Both the position numbers and the translations under genes were made by a program. A stretch of DNA of 64,000 nucleotides from Balamuthia mandrillaris (taxonomy: Eukaryota > Discosea > Longamoebia > Balamuthiidae). The stretch spans positions 212,001 to 276,000 of the forward strand of contig JAVKOQ010000015.1 of the NCBI GenBank assembly GCA_031835245.1. The letters are read 5' to 3'. The notes under the pieces were generated by a model. The model ran no database searches and was not told where the DNA came from. It saw only the letters and a list, made by a program, of their open reading frames with translations. Each line of letters begins with the position of its first letter. Position 1 is the first letter of the stretch. Positions 32,657 through 44,891 of this stretch are shown piece after piece.

Positions 32657-33278
32657 AATGGTTACCGAGCTCAAGAGAAAAGTCATAAAACTCTTTCAGC
32701 TGATCTACAGCAGGCAGCACAGCGTTCCAAGCAGCGTCTTCATTCTCAGGGCCAGGTGTGGTGATAGCCTGTTTAAAGATAAAAGAACTCCGCTTAGTTG
32801 CGGTGCTCCTCAATTGACTCATAAGATCCCTCTTTCGCTTGTTTTTTCTCCGTCCACAATAACTTTCTTCCTCTAATTTTCCCCCTTCCTCCTTCTCTTT
32901 GAACCGCTTTTTGTTTTTGATAAGCTTCATCATTGATGAATAGTTAGGTACCTTGCGAATGTAATCCTCGCAGCCGGGATAGCTAGTAAGCTGCTCCAAG
33001 ATTTCGGGACCCCTGTTCAAAACAGCAGCCACCGCGGCGTGGATCTCTCTTTCTTCCTCGCTTTGGGGCTCCGCTCCTGATTGCCACAAACAACAAAAAA
33101 AAAAACAATAACAAATCGACTCGTCAAAATCAATTTCCCGTTGCTTAGTGGAACAAAACAACAATCGACAAAACTTGGTGAAGGAAGAAGAGGGGAAAAG
33201 ATTGAAACCTTCAAAATTGAGTATAATATCTACACTTTTGCTGCTGTTCTGGTTAATAAGGCTCATAAGCGCTCCCAT
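31727..33278 (-). CDS. CYRI (FAM49, DUF1394), Rac1-binding Scar/WAVE antagonist
   Basis: Six exons: 33209-33278, 32952-33076, 32666-32768, 32163-32565, 31967-32078, 31727-31882; 322 aa, equal to animal CYRI-A/B (323-324). The N-terminal MGALMSLI carries the myristoylated Gly. The signature [19 protein letters not shown] includes the two Arg residues that contact Rac. The C-terminus [14 protein letters not shown] is also near identical to the animal protein. CYRI competes with the Scar/WAVE complex for active Rac and so limits lamellipodia and pseudopods and shapes macropinocytosis. A Rac gene lies 12 kb away on the same strand. Confidence 0.95.
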
Positions 33279-34159
33279 TTTGATTTAGTTTGTTGGCTGT
33301 TCGTCTGGTTTTTTTTTTGTTGGTGGAATTTTTAGAAAAAAAAAATCAAAGAGAGGATCAGCACCAGCGGAAAAAAAAAAAACGTAGCGATAATAATAAT
33401 AATAATAATAATAATAAGAAGATGATGATGAGAAGCTTGACGGACAAACAACCAAATTGCGTTTAAAAAAAAAAGGCAAGAAAGAAGAAGAAAACAATTG
33501 GTTCAATCAAAAAAAGTAGCAGAACTGAAAAAGTTCTTGTTTGCTCATCGACGTTTGATCGATTTAAAAAAAAAAAGAAAGACGATGCCCTGGTGTGGAG
33601 GTCCAAGGTTTTTTTTAAAAAAAGTCCAGAACAAAAAAAAAAACGTTACCTTCTTTTTTTTTTTTAAATACACACAAGAATCCCCCCCAAAAAAAATAAT
33701 AATAATCAACGGTCCTTCACACGGCCCTCGTTTCTACTTTTTTCTTTTGTTCCCCCTTTTGGTTTTTTTCTTCTTGTTTCTTTTTTTTCGGTTTTGTTGC
33801 GCCGCAAGCAAACAACGCACACCACCAGACGACCACCAAATAATAATTATTATTTCAAGCAACGATTTTTTTTTGATTTCCCCTGCACCATTTCAGTGCT
33901 GTGAGTGCAATTCCCATAACTTGATTTTCAACGAGGAGCCGTTTTTTTTGGACATTTTAATTACCCAATTGGGCTGAGGTGGCGCTCAATGATTGGACGG
34001 CATCGTTTCGGAGTGTCATAATGATTAACACAAACTCCGAAGCTTTGACTCCTCAGTCCAAAACATGTTTTCCCGCCAATTTTTTCCCCTCTGCTTTTCG
34101 TTAGGCATGGGTCGGTTGAAATACCCACAAATGGAGCAGGCGTCTTCTTGGGCGAAAGG
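33279..34159. promoter_or_regulatory. Divergent intergenic region rich in homopolymers
   Basis: 881 bp between the divergent CYRI and BRCT genes. It has an AAT repeat at 33391-33418 and many A or T runs of 8-13. A TTTTCCCGCCAATTTTTTC block, E2F-like, lies near 34070-34087. No gene is recognised. Confidence 0.45.
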
Positions 34160-37100
34160 ATGGAAACGGAGGGATGGCCCGCCGCGTACAGTGACGTCCA
34201 ACTGGACGAGGAAGATGAGGAAGACCAAGCCACGCTACCGATGAACGAGGAGGAGTTCGCGTTAGGGGACGACCAAGAGGACGAGGAGGAAGAAGGGGAT
34301 GGGGAAGCGACCACTGCAGCGGCAAAGGCCACCCTCTTTCACGAGCCTGTCCTGTCGCTCTCCTTTGAAGAAGACTTGCTTTTGGTACGTTCTCTCTCTC
34401 TCTCTCTTCTCTGTCTTTCTGTCTCTCTTTCACTCTCTGATCTCTCTATCACATTACACAAAAGGAAGAGGACGAGAACGAGCCCATACTGCTTGTACAA
34501 AATGACCAAGAGCTAGCCCTGCCCGCCTACAAGACCGCCAATAAAGAACCAACGCCAAAGCCCAGCGAGGACTCGGACTACGACTCAGACATTGAGTTAG
34601 ATCTTGGCACTTTTGGCACCGTGGCTTACTCCTCTCCGGTCGCCTTTAGCTCTGCCGCTTCGACCACCTCTTTGGGCTCTTTCCAGAGCTTGTCCAGCAC
34701 TCCAGGAAACGACGATGATGAAGATGAGGAAGAAGACGAAGGCAACGAAGATCCAACAAAAGAACCGCAAGGCAATGAGATCTACTCCCCCTTGGCCCTG
34801 GCTGTATCAGTCGTCTCACCACCGAGCTCTTTGGCTCTCGATGAAACACCTGCGGAAGAGCCTTGTTCTCCTTCTTCACCTCCATCTTCTCTTCTTCCCC
34901 CACCTTCCCCCGTCTCTGTTGCAACGCCTGCAGCAACGCCGAAACGACGCTTAGCCAAACGTACACCCAAAAGAGTGGCTGTAAGACGCAACAAGAAGCC
35001 GAACGATGAGAGAAAGCAAGCACAAGTGCAAGAAGAGAAGAACAAAGCGAAACAAACGTCAAAGAGGGAGATAGAGAAAGAAAAGGAAGAAGCACAGACA
35101 AAGGCGGTGGAGAAGGAAGAGGAAGAAGAGAAAGGGGAGCTCACACTGAGCCTTTGCAGCTCTTTACAACTGGACGACACTCCACCTCCCTCTATCTCCC
35201 TCGTTGATGTTCCCCTGTCTGTTTCTTTGAGCGGAACAAGCTTGGAGGCGATGGGCTCACTCAACGCAGAGGAAAAGGAAGGAGAAGAAGAGGGAATCAC
35301 CAGTCTCGAGTTTACTCTTTCCTTTCCCGGGTGGCAACACAAAGAACGCAACTCAAAAATACAGCAACAACACGATGATGAAGGAGAAGAAAAGCGAGAA
35401 CAAGATGTTACAGAGACAGAGACAGAGAAAGAAAAAGACGAAGAAGGGAACGCAAAAGCAGAAGATGAACTGGATGACTGCTCCGCAGTATCAACGGAAT
35501 GTAGCCACAAAGACGACGGTGAGGCGAACACAAAAGGAGAAGACAGTGAAATAGAGGTTGACCACAGTACTGCTGAAGAAATGACTTCGCAAAGCTCCGA
35601 GGAGGAACATTCCTCATCATCATCTAGCCAGGAAAGCGCCACACAAAGAACCAATACCGACAACAACAACAAAAGCAAAGATAAAGTAACAACAGCAACA
35701 ACGAAAGCTACTCCAATCCTCAAGCTACGTGCCAATAAAGCAGAGGCTTCGTTTCTGCAGTACGTTCGCCGGCGGAAGAAGTCCCCCGAAGACAGCCCTG
35801 CTTCCCAGGAAGAACCTTCAAAGCAAGCAAAGCCCAGCAAGAAGAAAGTCGCCATTCGACGACAGGCCAAAGTTGCTTCTGCTTCTGCATCCTCTTCGTC
35901 TGCATCTTCCCCCTCTGCAACGAAACGTCTCGCCATCAAATCGAAGCAACGTCCTCAAAAACCACATTTGCTCATTGCACCGGAAGAAGACGAAGAAGAA
36001 AAAGTGAAAGAACACGAGAAGAAAAAGAGTATGGAGGAATCAACCAAACGAAGCGAGGCTGAACACGAAGAGGATGAGGATGACGAAGGAAGAGACAGTG
36101 ATGACAGTCAATATGCCAGCAAACAATATACATCAGAGAGAACGAGATTAACTCAATTGACGAGGAAGAACACAGCAATGAACGCACGTACCACGCAAGC
36201 TGCTTTGAAACAGAAACAAAACAACAAAAATGATGGAGAGAAAGGTGACGATGAGGGAGGTAAGCAACGGCAAAAGAAAGCAGATCCGGAATGGACCAGC
36301 ATCAAGGCCAAAGCGCAAAGAAAACGGAGCAAAGCTCGCCAACAAGCCCGTAAACGAGTTTCCTTTGTCTCTGTTTCCAGCAGCAGCAGCGAAGAAGACG
36401 ACGAAGCACAAGAAGATGATGGAGACAAAGAAAACGAGAATGTTCAACAACAGAAGAATCGTAAACAGCTACAGAAGAAGAAACACCAACCCCAACAAAA
36501 ACAAAAACAAAAGCAAAAGAAGAAAGAGTCATCAGAGGAAGATGACGAAGATGAAGAAGAGAAACCGCAAAGCAAGTCGAACAATTCTACACGAAGAAAA
36601 GCGATCCGCTCCAACAATTCGAAGACCAACACAAAGGACAACAAGCAAAAGCGTGGTGGACGTTCTCCTTCTCCTCCCACCCGGCCTTTGCCCCCGGAAG
36701 ACGATGAAGTTGGTGTTCCGGAAGAGTTCACGTGGCCAGCCATTGAAGCAAAGCTTCTTTCAGAGGTATCTGTCTCTCTTTCTCTCTACCTTCTTGCTGT
36801 TCATTTGGAAGACTTACACTTTTTTAAAAAAGGAGGAAGGATTGACGGGCATTACTCCCAAGTACGAGCGGTTCATGTTTCGGGGACTTCGTTTCATCGT
36901 AACGGGCATGCCCAAAGACCACCTCGATGATGAAGACAAAGAAAACAATCCTCGCAACTCTTCTCCTCGAAATGGTGATGGTTCGACTTGTTATTATCCT
37001 CTTCATTCTTTCTTCTTTCATTCTTCATTCTTTCCTCTGCATTGTTCATTCTTCCTCCTTCCTTCTTCACTTGCTCCTACTTTCTTCATTCTAACTTTAC

Positions 37101-37894
37101 AGCAAACAACAAATAATCAGACGAAACCAACGTGACAGCCTCTCGGCTTTGCAAGTTCATCGAACAAAACGGGGGCCACGTCCTGGACTCCTTTGTCAAT
37201 CGCGGCATCACCACGGGGCGCCCCCCTCCCCACTACTATCGCAAAGAGGGCCTCCCCCAGACCTTGCTCCTCTCCACCCGAACGCACCGCACGGTCAAGT
37301 ACTTTGTGGCGGTGGCAGCGGGGGTGCCCTGCCTGCACTTCAACTGGCTCCTGCATTCCTTGCGGCAGCGATGCTTGTTGCCCTGGCAGCTGTACCTCTT
37401 GCCCTCTGGCTATTCGCTCGCCGAGAAGCCTGTTTTTATGTACGTGCATGGAGACCACTTGTTTTTGTGTCTTGCTCTTCGTCTTCCACGAACTAAACAA
37501 GCAACAAACCAACAGAACGGAGCATCAACCCGATCTCTTTGAAGAGTCACGCATCGAAGTGGTGGGCAGCCCGGACTTTAAGGAGCGATGGCGGCCCGTC
37601 CTCAAGGAAGGAGGGGCCAAGCTGGTGGAGCGGCTGTTCAGCCCGCACGAAGGGCGGGTGGACCTGATCGTGAGCGAACCCCATCCGCCGGACTACATGC
37701 GGCGCAAGTTCAAGGAGATGAGAGAGGTCCCCGTGGTTTCGCCCGAGTGGATCATTCAATCCTTGCTCGCTCAGGAGTGGCTAGACCCCCAGCTGGATGA
37801 ACGGTTCTACTTTGAACACGACCCACTTGTTTCTCCTTCTTCTGGCGAACAGAAAATGACAAAGGAGAAGAAGAAGAAGAGGAGACCCCTGTGA
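34160..37894 (+). CDS. 53BP1/Crb2-like tandem-BRCT protein
   Basis: Five exons: 34160-34384, 34465-36765, 36833-36974, 37121-37439, 37516-37894; 1121 aa (the donor after 36974 could be a few bases later). Residues about 1-780 are acidic, Ser- and Lys-rich with many SQ/TQ sites, candidate ATM/ATR targets. The C-terminal 330 residues are two BRCT domains: FRGLRFIVTG starts the first, which includes RTHRTVKYFVAVAAGVPCLH and LLPSGYSLAE, both very close to 53BP1; PVVSPEWIIQSLL is in the second. 53BP1 and Crb2 mark DNA breaks and steer checkpoint signalling. I see no Tudor domain, which those proteins use to bind methylated histone H4. Confidence 0.88.
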
Positions 37895-37971
37895 ATAGTT
37901 TGCAAAGAGAGAGAGAGAGAGAGAGAAAAAAATAGACAACATCATTGTCCTTTTCTCTTCTCTGTTTTTTG

Positions 37972-38171
37972 TTACGAGTGTTTGGACAAGTATAAGCCGG
38001 TGCATTCCTCCACCAATTTGACGGCCTTCTCGACGGCGTCCTTGGGGCCTGTGATGGTCACCAGGTGCTCCTGCTCGTCCTGCAATGGTACTCGCACGCG
38101 CACTCCCAGCGATGAGATTTCTTTGATTTTCTTTCCTTTTGTGCCAATGACCAACCTTTGAAACAGAGACG

Positions 38172-38208
<37 letters not shown>

Positions 38209-39207
38209 AAAAAAGAGAAAAACGCAGAAGAGAGAAACGAAAAGAAAGAATGATAAAGAAGCGAGAAAAACAGTCAGCAATGGAGAGAGCAGAGAAGAGA
38301 AAACAGATATCAGGAAAAGAACATCAGAGAAAGGTAGGTACTTATGCAGGTCTTTGGGAACATCCAAGCGCACGGAAGTATGACCGGGCTCCAACCCTCT
38401 CGAACCCAACGAACCTCCACCAACGCCACCCCCATTGGCCGCCTGTTGCTGCTCCTTGATGATGGCCGTGATCAGGGCGACCGCCTTCTTGGCCGACTCC
38501 TCTCTCCCTCTCACAATGATGCCATCGCCCTCCTCCTGCGCCGGCGGGATGGTGATGTCCGCCCCGGACTGCTTCTTGATGTCCTTGAGGGTCTTGCCGC
38601 CTTTGCCGATGATGCGGCTGTGCAGCCTCTTGGCCACGGGGATGGTGATGGTCACGCCCGAGTTGCCCAGCAGGAGGTTGCGCAGGACCTGGAGGTCGGT
38701 GTAGTCCTCGGGGAGGCGGCCGGCCTGGTTAGCCAGCTCGGCGTTGGCGCCGGCCTCCAGCAGCAGCTTGGCGGCCTCCACCTTGCCCCCAGCCACCGCC
38801 TTGTGCAGCGGTGTAGAGCCCACATTGTTCTGATGTTATGTGCAGCATTTTTTTTAAAAGAAGTTAAACATCACCATTGAAGTTGAGGAGGAAAAAAAAA
38901 GGAAGAAGAAGCGATCAAAGAGAGGCAAAGAAAAAAAATCTCCTTCATCAAACAACATTTTTTCTTCAAACAAAAAAAAAAAACAAACCTGATGATTGGG
39001 TTTGGCCCCTTTCTCAAGGAGGAGCTTGATGAGGGAGAGATGCCCACACAAAGCGGCGGCGTGCAGGGCAGTGTCCCCCCACTGGTCAGCCTTGTCAACG
39101 GGGCAGCCGTCCGCCAGCAGCTTCTTCACCCGCCCTTCAGCATTCTCAAAGGCAAAAGCAACGATCAGATCTTCCTGCAGCGGTTGTTGTTCCTTGGTTG
39201 AGCCCAT
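37972..39207 (-). CDS. Ankyrin repeat and double KH-domain RNA-binding protein
   Basis: Three exons: 38989-39207, 38342-38829, 37972-38155; 296 aa. Residues about 18-115 hold three ankyrin repeats (GDTALHAAALCGHLSLIKLL, then STPLHKAVAGGKVEAAKLLL). KH1 (about 125-195) has the RNA-gripping loop RIIGKGG. KH2 (about 215-288) has VIGTKGKK. Ankyrin plus KH pairs are also seen in animal ANKHD1/ANKRD17, which are far larger. A role in binding mRNA under control of a protein partner is a fair inference. Its stop lies 77 bp from the converging BRCT stop. Confidence 0.9.
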
Positions 39208-39911
39208 TTCCACGTGGTAGTGTTGTGTTGTTGTTGTTTTTTTTGAGGAAAGATGAAGTGACTTCGGAAGAGGAAGAAAAGAAGGAAGAGATGATTTGTT
39301 CTTTCTTTTCTTTCTTTCTTTTTTTTTTGTATTTTTTAGTTTTTGTATTTCCTTTGATGGTAATTTTGTAGACAAAATCTCCTTTAATAGAACGAGTGAT
39401 GTCATATTTGCCTTTTTAAGATGATTCCGTCGTAAGTTTGCGACAAAGCGCTAAACAAAATGAGCTCAGGTTGTGCAATAAATGTGCAGTATTTGGCGGC
39501 TAAAAAGGGTTAAGATTCCGCTTGCTGATTGGTGGATGCGTATTAGGGTATTTGAAAATCTCCGCAAGTCGGCGAAAGGACATTATTACCATACATAGAG
39601 TTATATTAGATTTCGATTCTTTTAAAAGACAAGGCGCAACTGCTCTTGCATCCTGGAAGAAAGAAAAGGAAGATAAAAACCAGGGAGGGAAAGAGACTGA
39701 TACTCAACAACTGATTTCGTCCTATTCTGTTTCTTCAGCAGGCTGTCCCTCGGGTCTGCCCGTTCTGTCATAATTTGAAATCCCTTCAAGCGAATGATAG
39801 GATAGCGTCGAGGTTTTCTGACGAGATACAGCGTAGAAACAGAAAAAAGTCTTTCAGCACTCCCGGCGTTTATAACTGGCCGTGTGAGCGACGGAATCGT
39901 TGACAGCAAAG
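39208..39911. promoter_or_regulatory. Divergent promoter between ANK-KH and rhomboid genes
   Basis: 704 bp. T-rich near 39300-39350, with a GTAGACA variant of the recurring GTCGACA site near 39369 and a GGCGGCTAAAAAGG block at about 39495. No gene is recognised. Confidence 0.4.
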
Positions 39912-41505
39912 ATGGAAGCCGGTTCAAACATGGACACCCCGAATAAAAAGCGTTCTTCCCTGTCTGCGGCGAAAAACAGGCTCTCACAGCTCGTCACCGA
40001 CTACTTTTCGGTAGAAGACCTCCGAAATGACAAGTCCTACTTCGAGCAGAAAATGGAGGCACCAGTCGAGGACGACTTGGCCTGGATGGAGGAGAGCTAT
40101 TGGAACGCTGCCGAGATGCAACTGCAAAACGAACGGGAGGCAGGGGAGTCTGCAGCAGCCTCAGCGCCTCCCCTTTCCTCAGACGACTCAGACAGCGAAG
40201 AGAGAGAGCGTGGCCATGGGGAAGTGCTCGCTGGAGGCAGTGGCTCCATATATATAATGGAGGATTTTGGGGATGCGGACTCACACCGTGCACCTTCCTC
40301 CTTTGGATCGATTGGCCCCGGCATATCCCTCAGCAATAAACCACGAGGTAGAGGCAGAGGGCGAGGTCGCCCCCGAAAACAAGCAAAGAAACCTGCCCGA
40401 CGCTTCTTTCCAAGATGGCCGCTTCGCAAGAAGGACAAAACGCAACCACGGCAGCGCCCTCGCTATTGGCCTATCTTCATCATGGTAGTCTCCCTCGCGG
40501 ACCTCATCATGCTTATCGTGGAGATCGTGGTCAACGGGGGCTTTGAGTCTTTCTCTGACAATCCCTGGGGCGGCCCTAGTGCTGAGACGCTCATCGACCT
40601 AGGGGCCAAGTGGGTGCCTGCAATCAAAGACGATGGTGAGTGGTGGCGCTTCATCACTCCCATTTTCTTGCACGTAGGGATAGGTCACTTGGCAATGAAC
40701 CTGCTGATGCAACTGAAGGTCGGCTTGAGCTTGGAGGCCGCTTATGGGTGGCATCGCGTGGCACCGATCTACATGTTGTCGGGAGTGGCTGGCAATCTGG
40801 TGAGCAGTATCTTTTTACCGCAGCAGGTCACCGTTGGCGCTTCTGGTATGTCTTCCTTCCCTTTGTTTATCGAACAACAACCGAACCGACATCACACCAC
40901 ACCATAGGCTCTCTCTTTGGGTTTACAGCGGTGCTGTTAACGGATCTTATCTCAAACTGGACGATCATCAAGAACCCCATTCGAGCTCTCATAGGGATGA
41001 TCTTGGGTTCGTTCTATCTCACCCTCTTTTGGCTTCATTTGTTAGTAACAATACAAACGCTTTCTTGCAATCCAGGTATAATGGTGTCCTTGGCGTTGGG
41101 GTTGCTGCCGGGCGTCGACAATTTTGCTCATATTGGTGGTTTCTTGGAAGGTCTTATGGCTGGTTTCATCTTCTTGCCCAGGTTTTCCTCCTTTCTCTTT
41201 TCGCTTTCTCCTTCTTTCTTCTTCCGGCTTCCTGCTTCCTTCTTCTTTCTGTCGTCTATCTTCTTTCTCCAGTCGTTATTCTTCTTGCTTCCTTCTCACC
41301 TCTAGAAAAAAATAGCATTGCAGCCAAAACGAACAAATGCCATTTTTACATGCGTCGCATCCTCTTGTTTGTGTGTGTGCCACTGAACATAGGATTCCTG
41401 GTGGGCGGTTTCGTGTTGTTCTATAAGTCAGTGGACCCGGATGGATGGTGTAATGGCTGCGAGGTCATCGACTGTGTTCCTATCATGGATTGGTGCGACT
41501 TTTGA
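39912..41505 (+). CDS. Rhomboid-family intramembrane serine protease
   Basis: Four exons: 39912-40845, 40908-41006, 41076-41181, 41316-41505; 442 aa. A cytosolic N-terminus of about 190 residues (acidic, then a basic Gly/Arg patch) precedes the first membrane helix. GHLAMNLLMQ supplies the conserved HxxxN. The catalytic Ser lies in GASG (Ser311), with the codon after it split by an intron. The partner His is in NFAHIGGFLEG (His363), so both dyad residues are kept and the enzyme should be active. The Cys-rich end DGWCNGCEVIDCVP resembles the tail of eukaryotic secretase-type rhomboids. The last acceptor (TAG at 41313-41315) was chosen because it alone keeps the frame. Substrates are unknown. 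Confidence 0.9.
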
Positions 41506-41607
41506 AAGAGAAAAGAATGGGAGAGTGACTGTAGATATAGCACAACAGAGAAACTGCAACCGAAGAGAAAGAGAGAAAAGGATCAATGTGTTTGTAAGTT
41601 TGGCTTG

Positions 41608-43432
41608 TTAGAAGAAAGAAAGGTAAACCGTTGTCAATACTGCAATGAACAGAATGAGAAAGGAGATGGTGTAGGCGTCCAAGGAGAGATATGTTTTGGG
41701 AGCGCTGGGCAACAAAGGAGAGGAAGAAGACAACAGTGGCCACCGTTGGTCCAGTTTGCCTGTCCGACTTGGAGAAAGCGTGTGTGGATAGATCAAAAAT
41801 GGAGAGCTGATGAAAAGAATGAGTAAACAAATGATCAAGAGGAAGAGAAGCGTAGAGAGAACGAGAGAAGCAGAGAGGAGACAGTACTTTTTGTCTAGTG
41901 TAGTGCGCGACAACCGCAAAAGCTTGTAGGGAGGAACTTGTTGAAGTAATACAAAACTGAGGCGCAGTAACCGCTCCCAAGGAAGGTCATCTTCCATTTT
42001 AGTTAGATAGTTATGGACAGCACTATATTCACATTTGCAGGCTAACAAGCCTTTCCTCCGATGACTTACCAGCTAAAGAAGAATAAAAGAATGGAGAACG
42101 GAGAACAGAGAAAGGGAAACAGAAGTAACAAATTACAAATACAATCATAAATGACAAAGAAAGAGAAAGCTACTTACAACAACAGCAAGATAAAGTGGCA
42201 ACAACGGGTGAGAAGCAAGAAACGCATCAAACAATCGAGTGATCACCTCCCATCGATGCACATCATGAGAGTACCACGTTAGCACCCAACTCAGAGCAAA
42301 GTAAGGCTCCACTCCTGATTGTTGCAGAAACTGATGGGTGGAAGGGTCTATAACAGACAACAGAGGAAACAATAAAGATAGGACTTGAATCACAGGTTCT
42401 AATGTCTTCTCCATCGCACCTGTAAAGTATCGTTGTATGTCAGTTTTAAGAATGAAAGGAAGAAAGGATGAAGACCGTTACAACGTGATGAAAGAAATGA
42501 ACAAACAACAAAAGACCAATGAATAACAGGAAGAAAAAAAAATGAGCAACGCATAAAAAACAAACAACGAGAAGAAAGGTATCTTATAGAGGTCCGGCTG
42601 AGTCGTTCCAACAACATCAGGGCCGTCTTCTCAGAGCGACTAACCAACAGAAATACCGTGGCAATGTCGTGATAGCCCTGAAAGTAGTTGAGCTGCGCGT
42701 TGCGGCAGAGAGCAGCGTTGATGATGAGGGAGAGCTCTCGCCTGAGGCGCCGTCGCTCCCCCTTTCTGCGGCCCTCCATGAAGTGGATGAGAGAGCGGTC
42801 AACGTCCTTGGCCACTTGGTCCGTGTCTTTGTGCTCTTTCACCAACTCTATTTTTTTTTAAAAAAAAAAGAAAAGAAAACGATAAGCAAAAATAAAAAAT
42901 GAACTTTAAAAAAGAAAAAAAAGAAAAAGAAAAGAAAAAAAAAGAAAAAAAAAGAAAAGAAAAGAGAAATAAAAAAGAAAAAGAAAGAAAAATGAACAAA
43001 AAAAAAAGAAAAAAAGAAAAAAAAACAAAGAAAAAAACTTTCAAAAAAAAAAAGAAAAAGAGACAGAGATAAAAAAAAAGAAAAAATAGCTACTATAGTG
43101 CAGAAAGATCTGTCTGCGATTTTTTTAAAAAAGAGGTTCAACTCACCAGTAAGAGAAGGAAGTTGTTGAACCTCTGCGCGGGTGAGTCCCAACAAGTGCG
43201 GCCACGCTTTGGCCCGAACCGCATCGTTGACAAGGCCCTCGCTGATGGCGAACCATCTCAGGGCGTCCAAATTATTGTCGACATCGGACAGGATCTCAGC
43301 GACGCGCCCCAGTCGAGCGATGTACTTGGAGGACGTTTCCTCCAGCGCCAACGTGGCGGACGACCTCTGTTGCTGTGGCTGCCTTGGCGCTCGTTTCTTG
43401 TTTCTGTTGCGGAAGGCATTCCCTCGCTGCAT
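41608..43432 (-). CDS. TBC1D20-like Rab GTPase-activating protein
   Basis: Five exons: 43147-43432, 42569-42847, 42178-42419, 41888-42072, 41608-41767; 383 aa (human TBC1D20: 403). The TBC domain has both catalytic fingers: Arg in KDVDRSLIHF and Gln in YFQGYHDIATVFLLV. ALSWVLTWYSHD and DLPWERLL also follow TBC1D20 order. The C-terminus is one hydrophobic helix (AYTISFLILFIAVLTTVYL), as in TBC1D20, which sits in the ER membrane and inactivates Rab1. The last exon frame is set by that helix. An A-rich 200-bp tract fills the first intron. The first Met may lie 16 codons further upstream, through a Lys run. Confidence 0.9.
42850..43090. repeat. A-rich (AAAAG)n tract in the TBC1D20-like intron
   Basis: About 240 bp of nearly pure A with interspersed G (T/C in the transcript) in the first intron. 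The frames read through it are artefacts. Confidence 0.9.
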
Positions 43433-43583
43433 CCCTTTTTTTTTTTTTGATTTTTTCTCTCGTTGTGTTTTTGTCGACAATAATCACGTCGACATGTAAA
43501 ATGTCTGATTTCTCATTGGCTACGATCAGTTGCCTTGATCTCTGTCTGTTGTTATTCTATGGCGAGAACTGGCTATGGCAACC

Positions 43584-43914
43584 CTACCGACGCTTGCCGA
43601 TGGCCCCATCGGGCTTCCCAAGCATATCCATCCTAGTCTTATGACGGGCAAAAGTACTTGGAATCAGGTGTCTCCTCGTTGTTTTTGCGGGTTGTCTGGG
43701 TTTGTCCTTCCACCCCCCGGTCTTGCTGACCGGCGGTGTGCCCTGGGTTAGTGGCGCAGTGCAGAAGCTTTCGTTTTGAACGAGCTGCCCGTCCACCAGA
43801 AGCTTTTGACCGGAGATGAAGCGTAAGAAGAAGGAGAAGAAGACAACATTGTTTGTGAGATGAACATTGTCGGGGAGGTTGTTCCGCTTATTGCTCCACA
43901 AATTATAGGCCTGT
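43584..43914 (-). pseudogene. Orphan exon-like open frame
   Basis: After an acceptor-like TTACAG, a 110-codon frame runs to TAG: AYNLWSNKRNNLPDN, GQKLLVDGQLVQNESF, then a basic tail. It has coding-like composition. No ATG or upstream exon is possible without overlapping the expansin-like gene on the other strand. It may be a leftover exon of a lost gene, or chance. GTCGAC sites at 43473 and 43488 lie between it and the TBC1D20 start. Confidence 0.3.
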
Positions 43915-43948
43915 AACGCATTACATATAAAAAAAATTAGAAGAGGGA

Positions 43949-44852
43949 ATGAGAACCCTGCTGGAACTGGTGCCTTTAGTGCTGTGCTTGGTGGCCGTAA
44001 CGATGACCCCCGTGGCGGTGCGCGCCAACACCGCCCTGGATGACGGGTGGTGCCCGCTTCCCTATGGCACCTGCACCGACCCCACCATCCCGGTTTGTTT
44101 TCTTTCGTTTCGTCGTTTCTCTTTCTGTTTCCTTCCTCTCTTCTCTTTTCTCTTTGCTGCTCCTTCTCCTTCTTCTTCGCTTTCTCTTAAACAAAAACAA
44201 AACAAAACAAAACCAAAAGGGAGAAGAACGAACAGGGCCACCGTACTCTGGCGCCAACGCCCACCCTCTCATCGCCGAGGGGATCTCCTCGGGGAGCGTG
44301 GGCAACACCTGCAACTTTCGTGCCGACGGGCAGGCCTTTCCCGAAATGCCGCAGCTCTACAAGGACAATTGGCTGCTGGCCGCCTCTCAGGACCTCTACA
44401 ACGGCAGGCACTTGGGGGAGAACACCTGGGCTGAGGTTGGGTGCCCTCTTTACCCATTCTCTCTTTCTCTCTCTGCTCTCCTCTTTTTCTCATCACCTTC
44501 TTGCTGCTCTCCTTCCAAACCTTTCCGTTCTCGTCGCACCAGGAATGTGATGTTAGCAAGTTGACATGGGAGGATGCCGACACGGGAGCCAACCTTTGTG
44601 GGGCTGCCTGTGGCGTGTGTTTCTTGGTCTCGGGTGAGAACGGCGCCGGGGTCTTCATGGTCAACGAGATAGCGGACATTGGGGCGGTGGGCCAGAACGG
44701 CAGAGGGTTGAACCTCCACTTGGACGATGATCACAACGGGGAGGTGAGAGGCTGGGGCGGCGCCTCCAAGGACATTCGCTACAAGCGAGTGCCTTGCCCT
44801 GTGGGGGAGTCAGGCATTTCCATTCATACCTGGAACGTCTACAGTTAAGCCG

Positions 44853-44891
<39 letters not shown>

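Noticed and set aside
39600-39990. Minus-strand 121-codon frame beginning MRACFSPQTGK overlapping the rhomboid start
   Set aside because: It overlaps the rhomboid promoter and first exon antisense and shows no recognisable family.
42569-42600. Possible second AT-AC intron in the TBC1D20-like gene (ATACCTTTC after exon 2)
   Set aside because: The donor deviates from ATATCCTT, no U12 branch site is seen, and a GT-AG choice gives a protein of the right length and frame.
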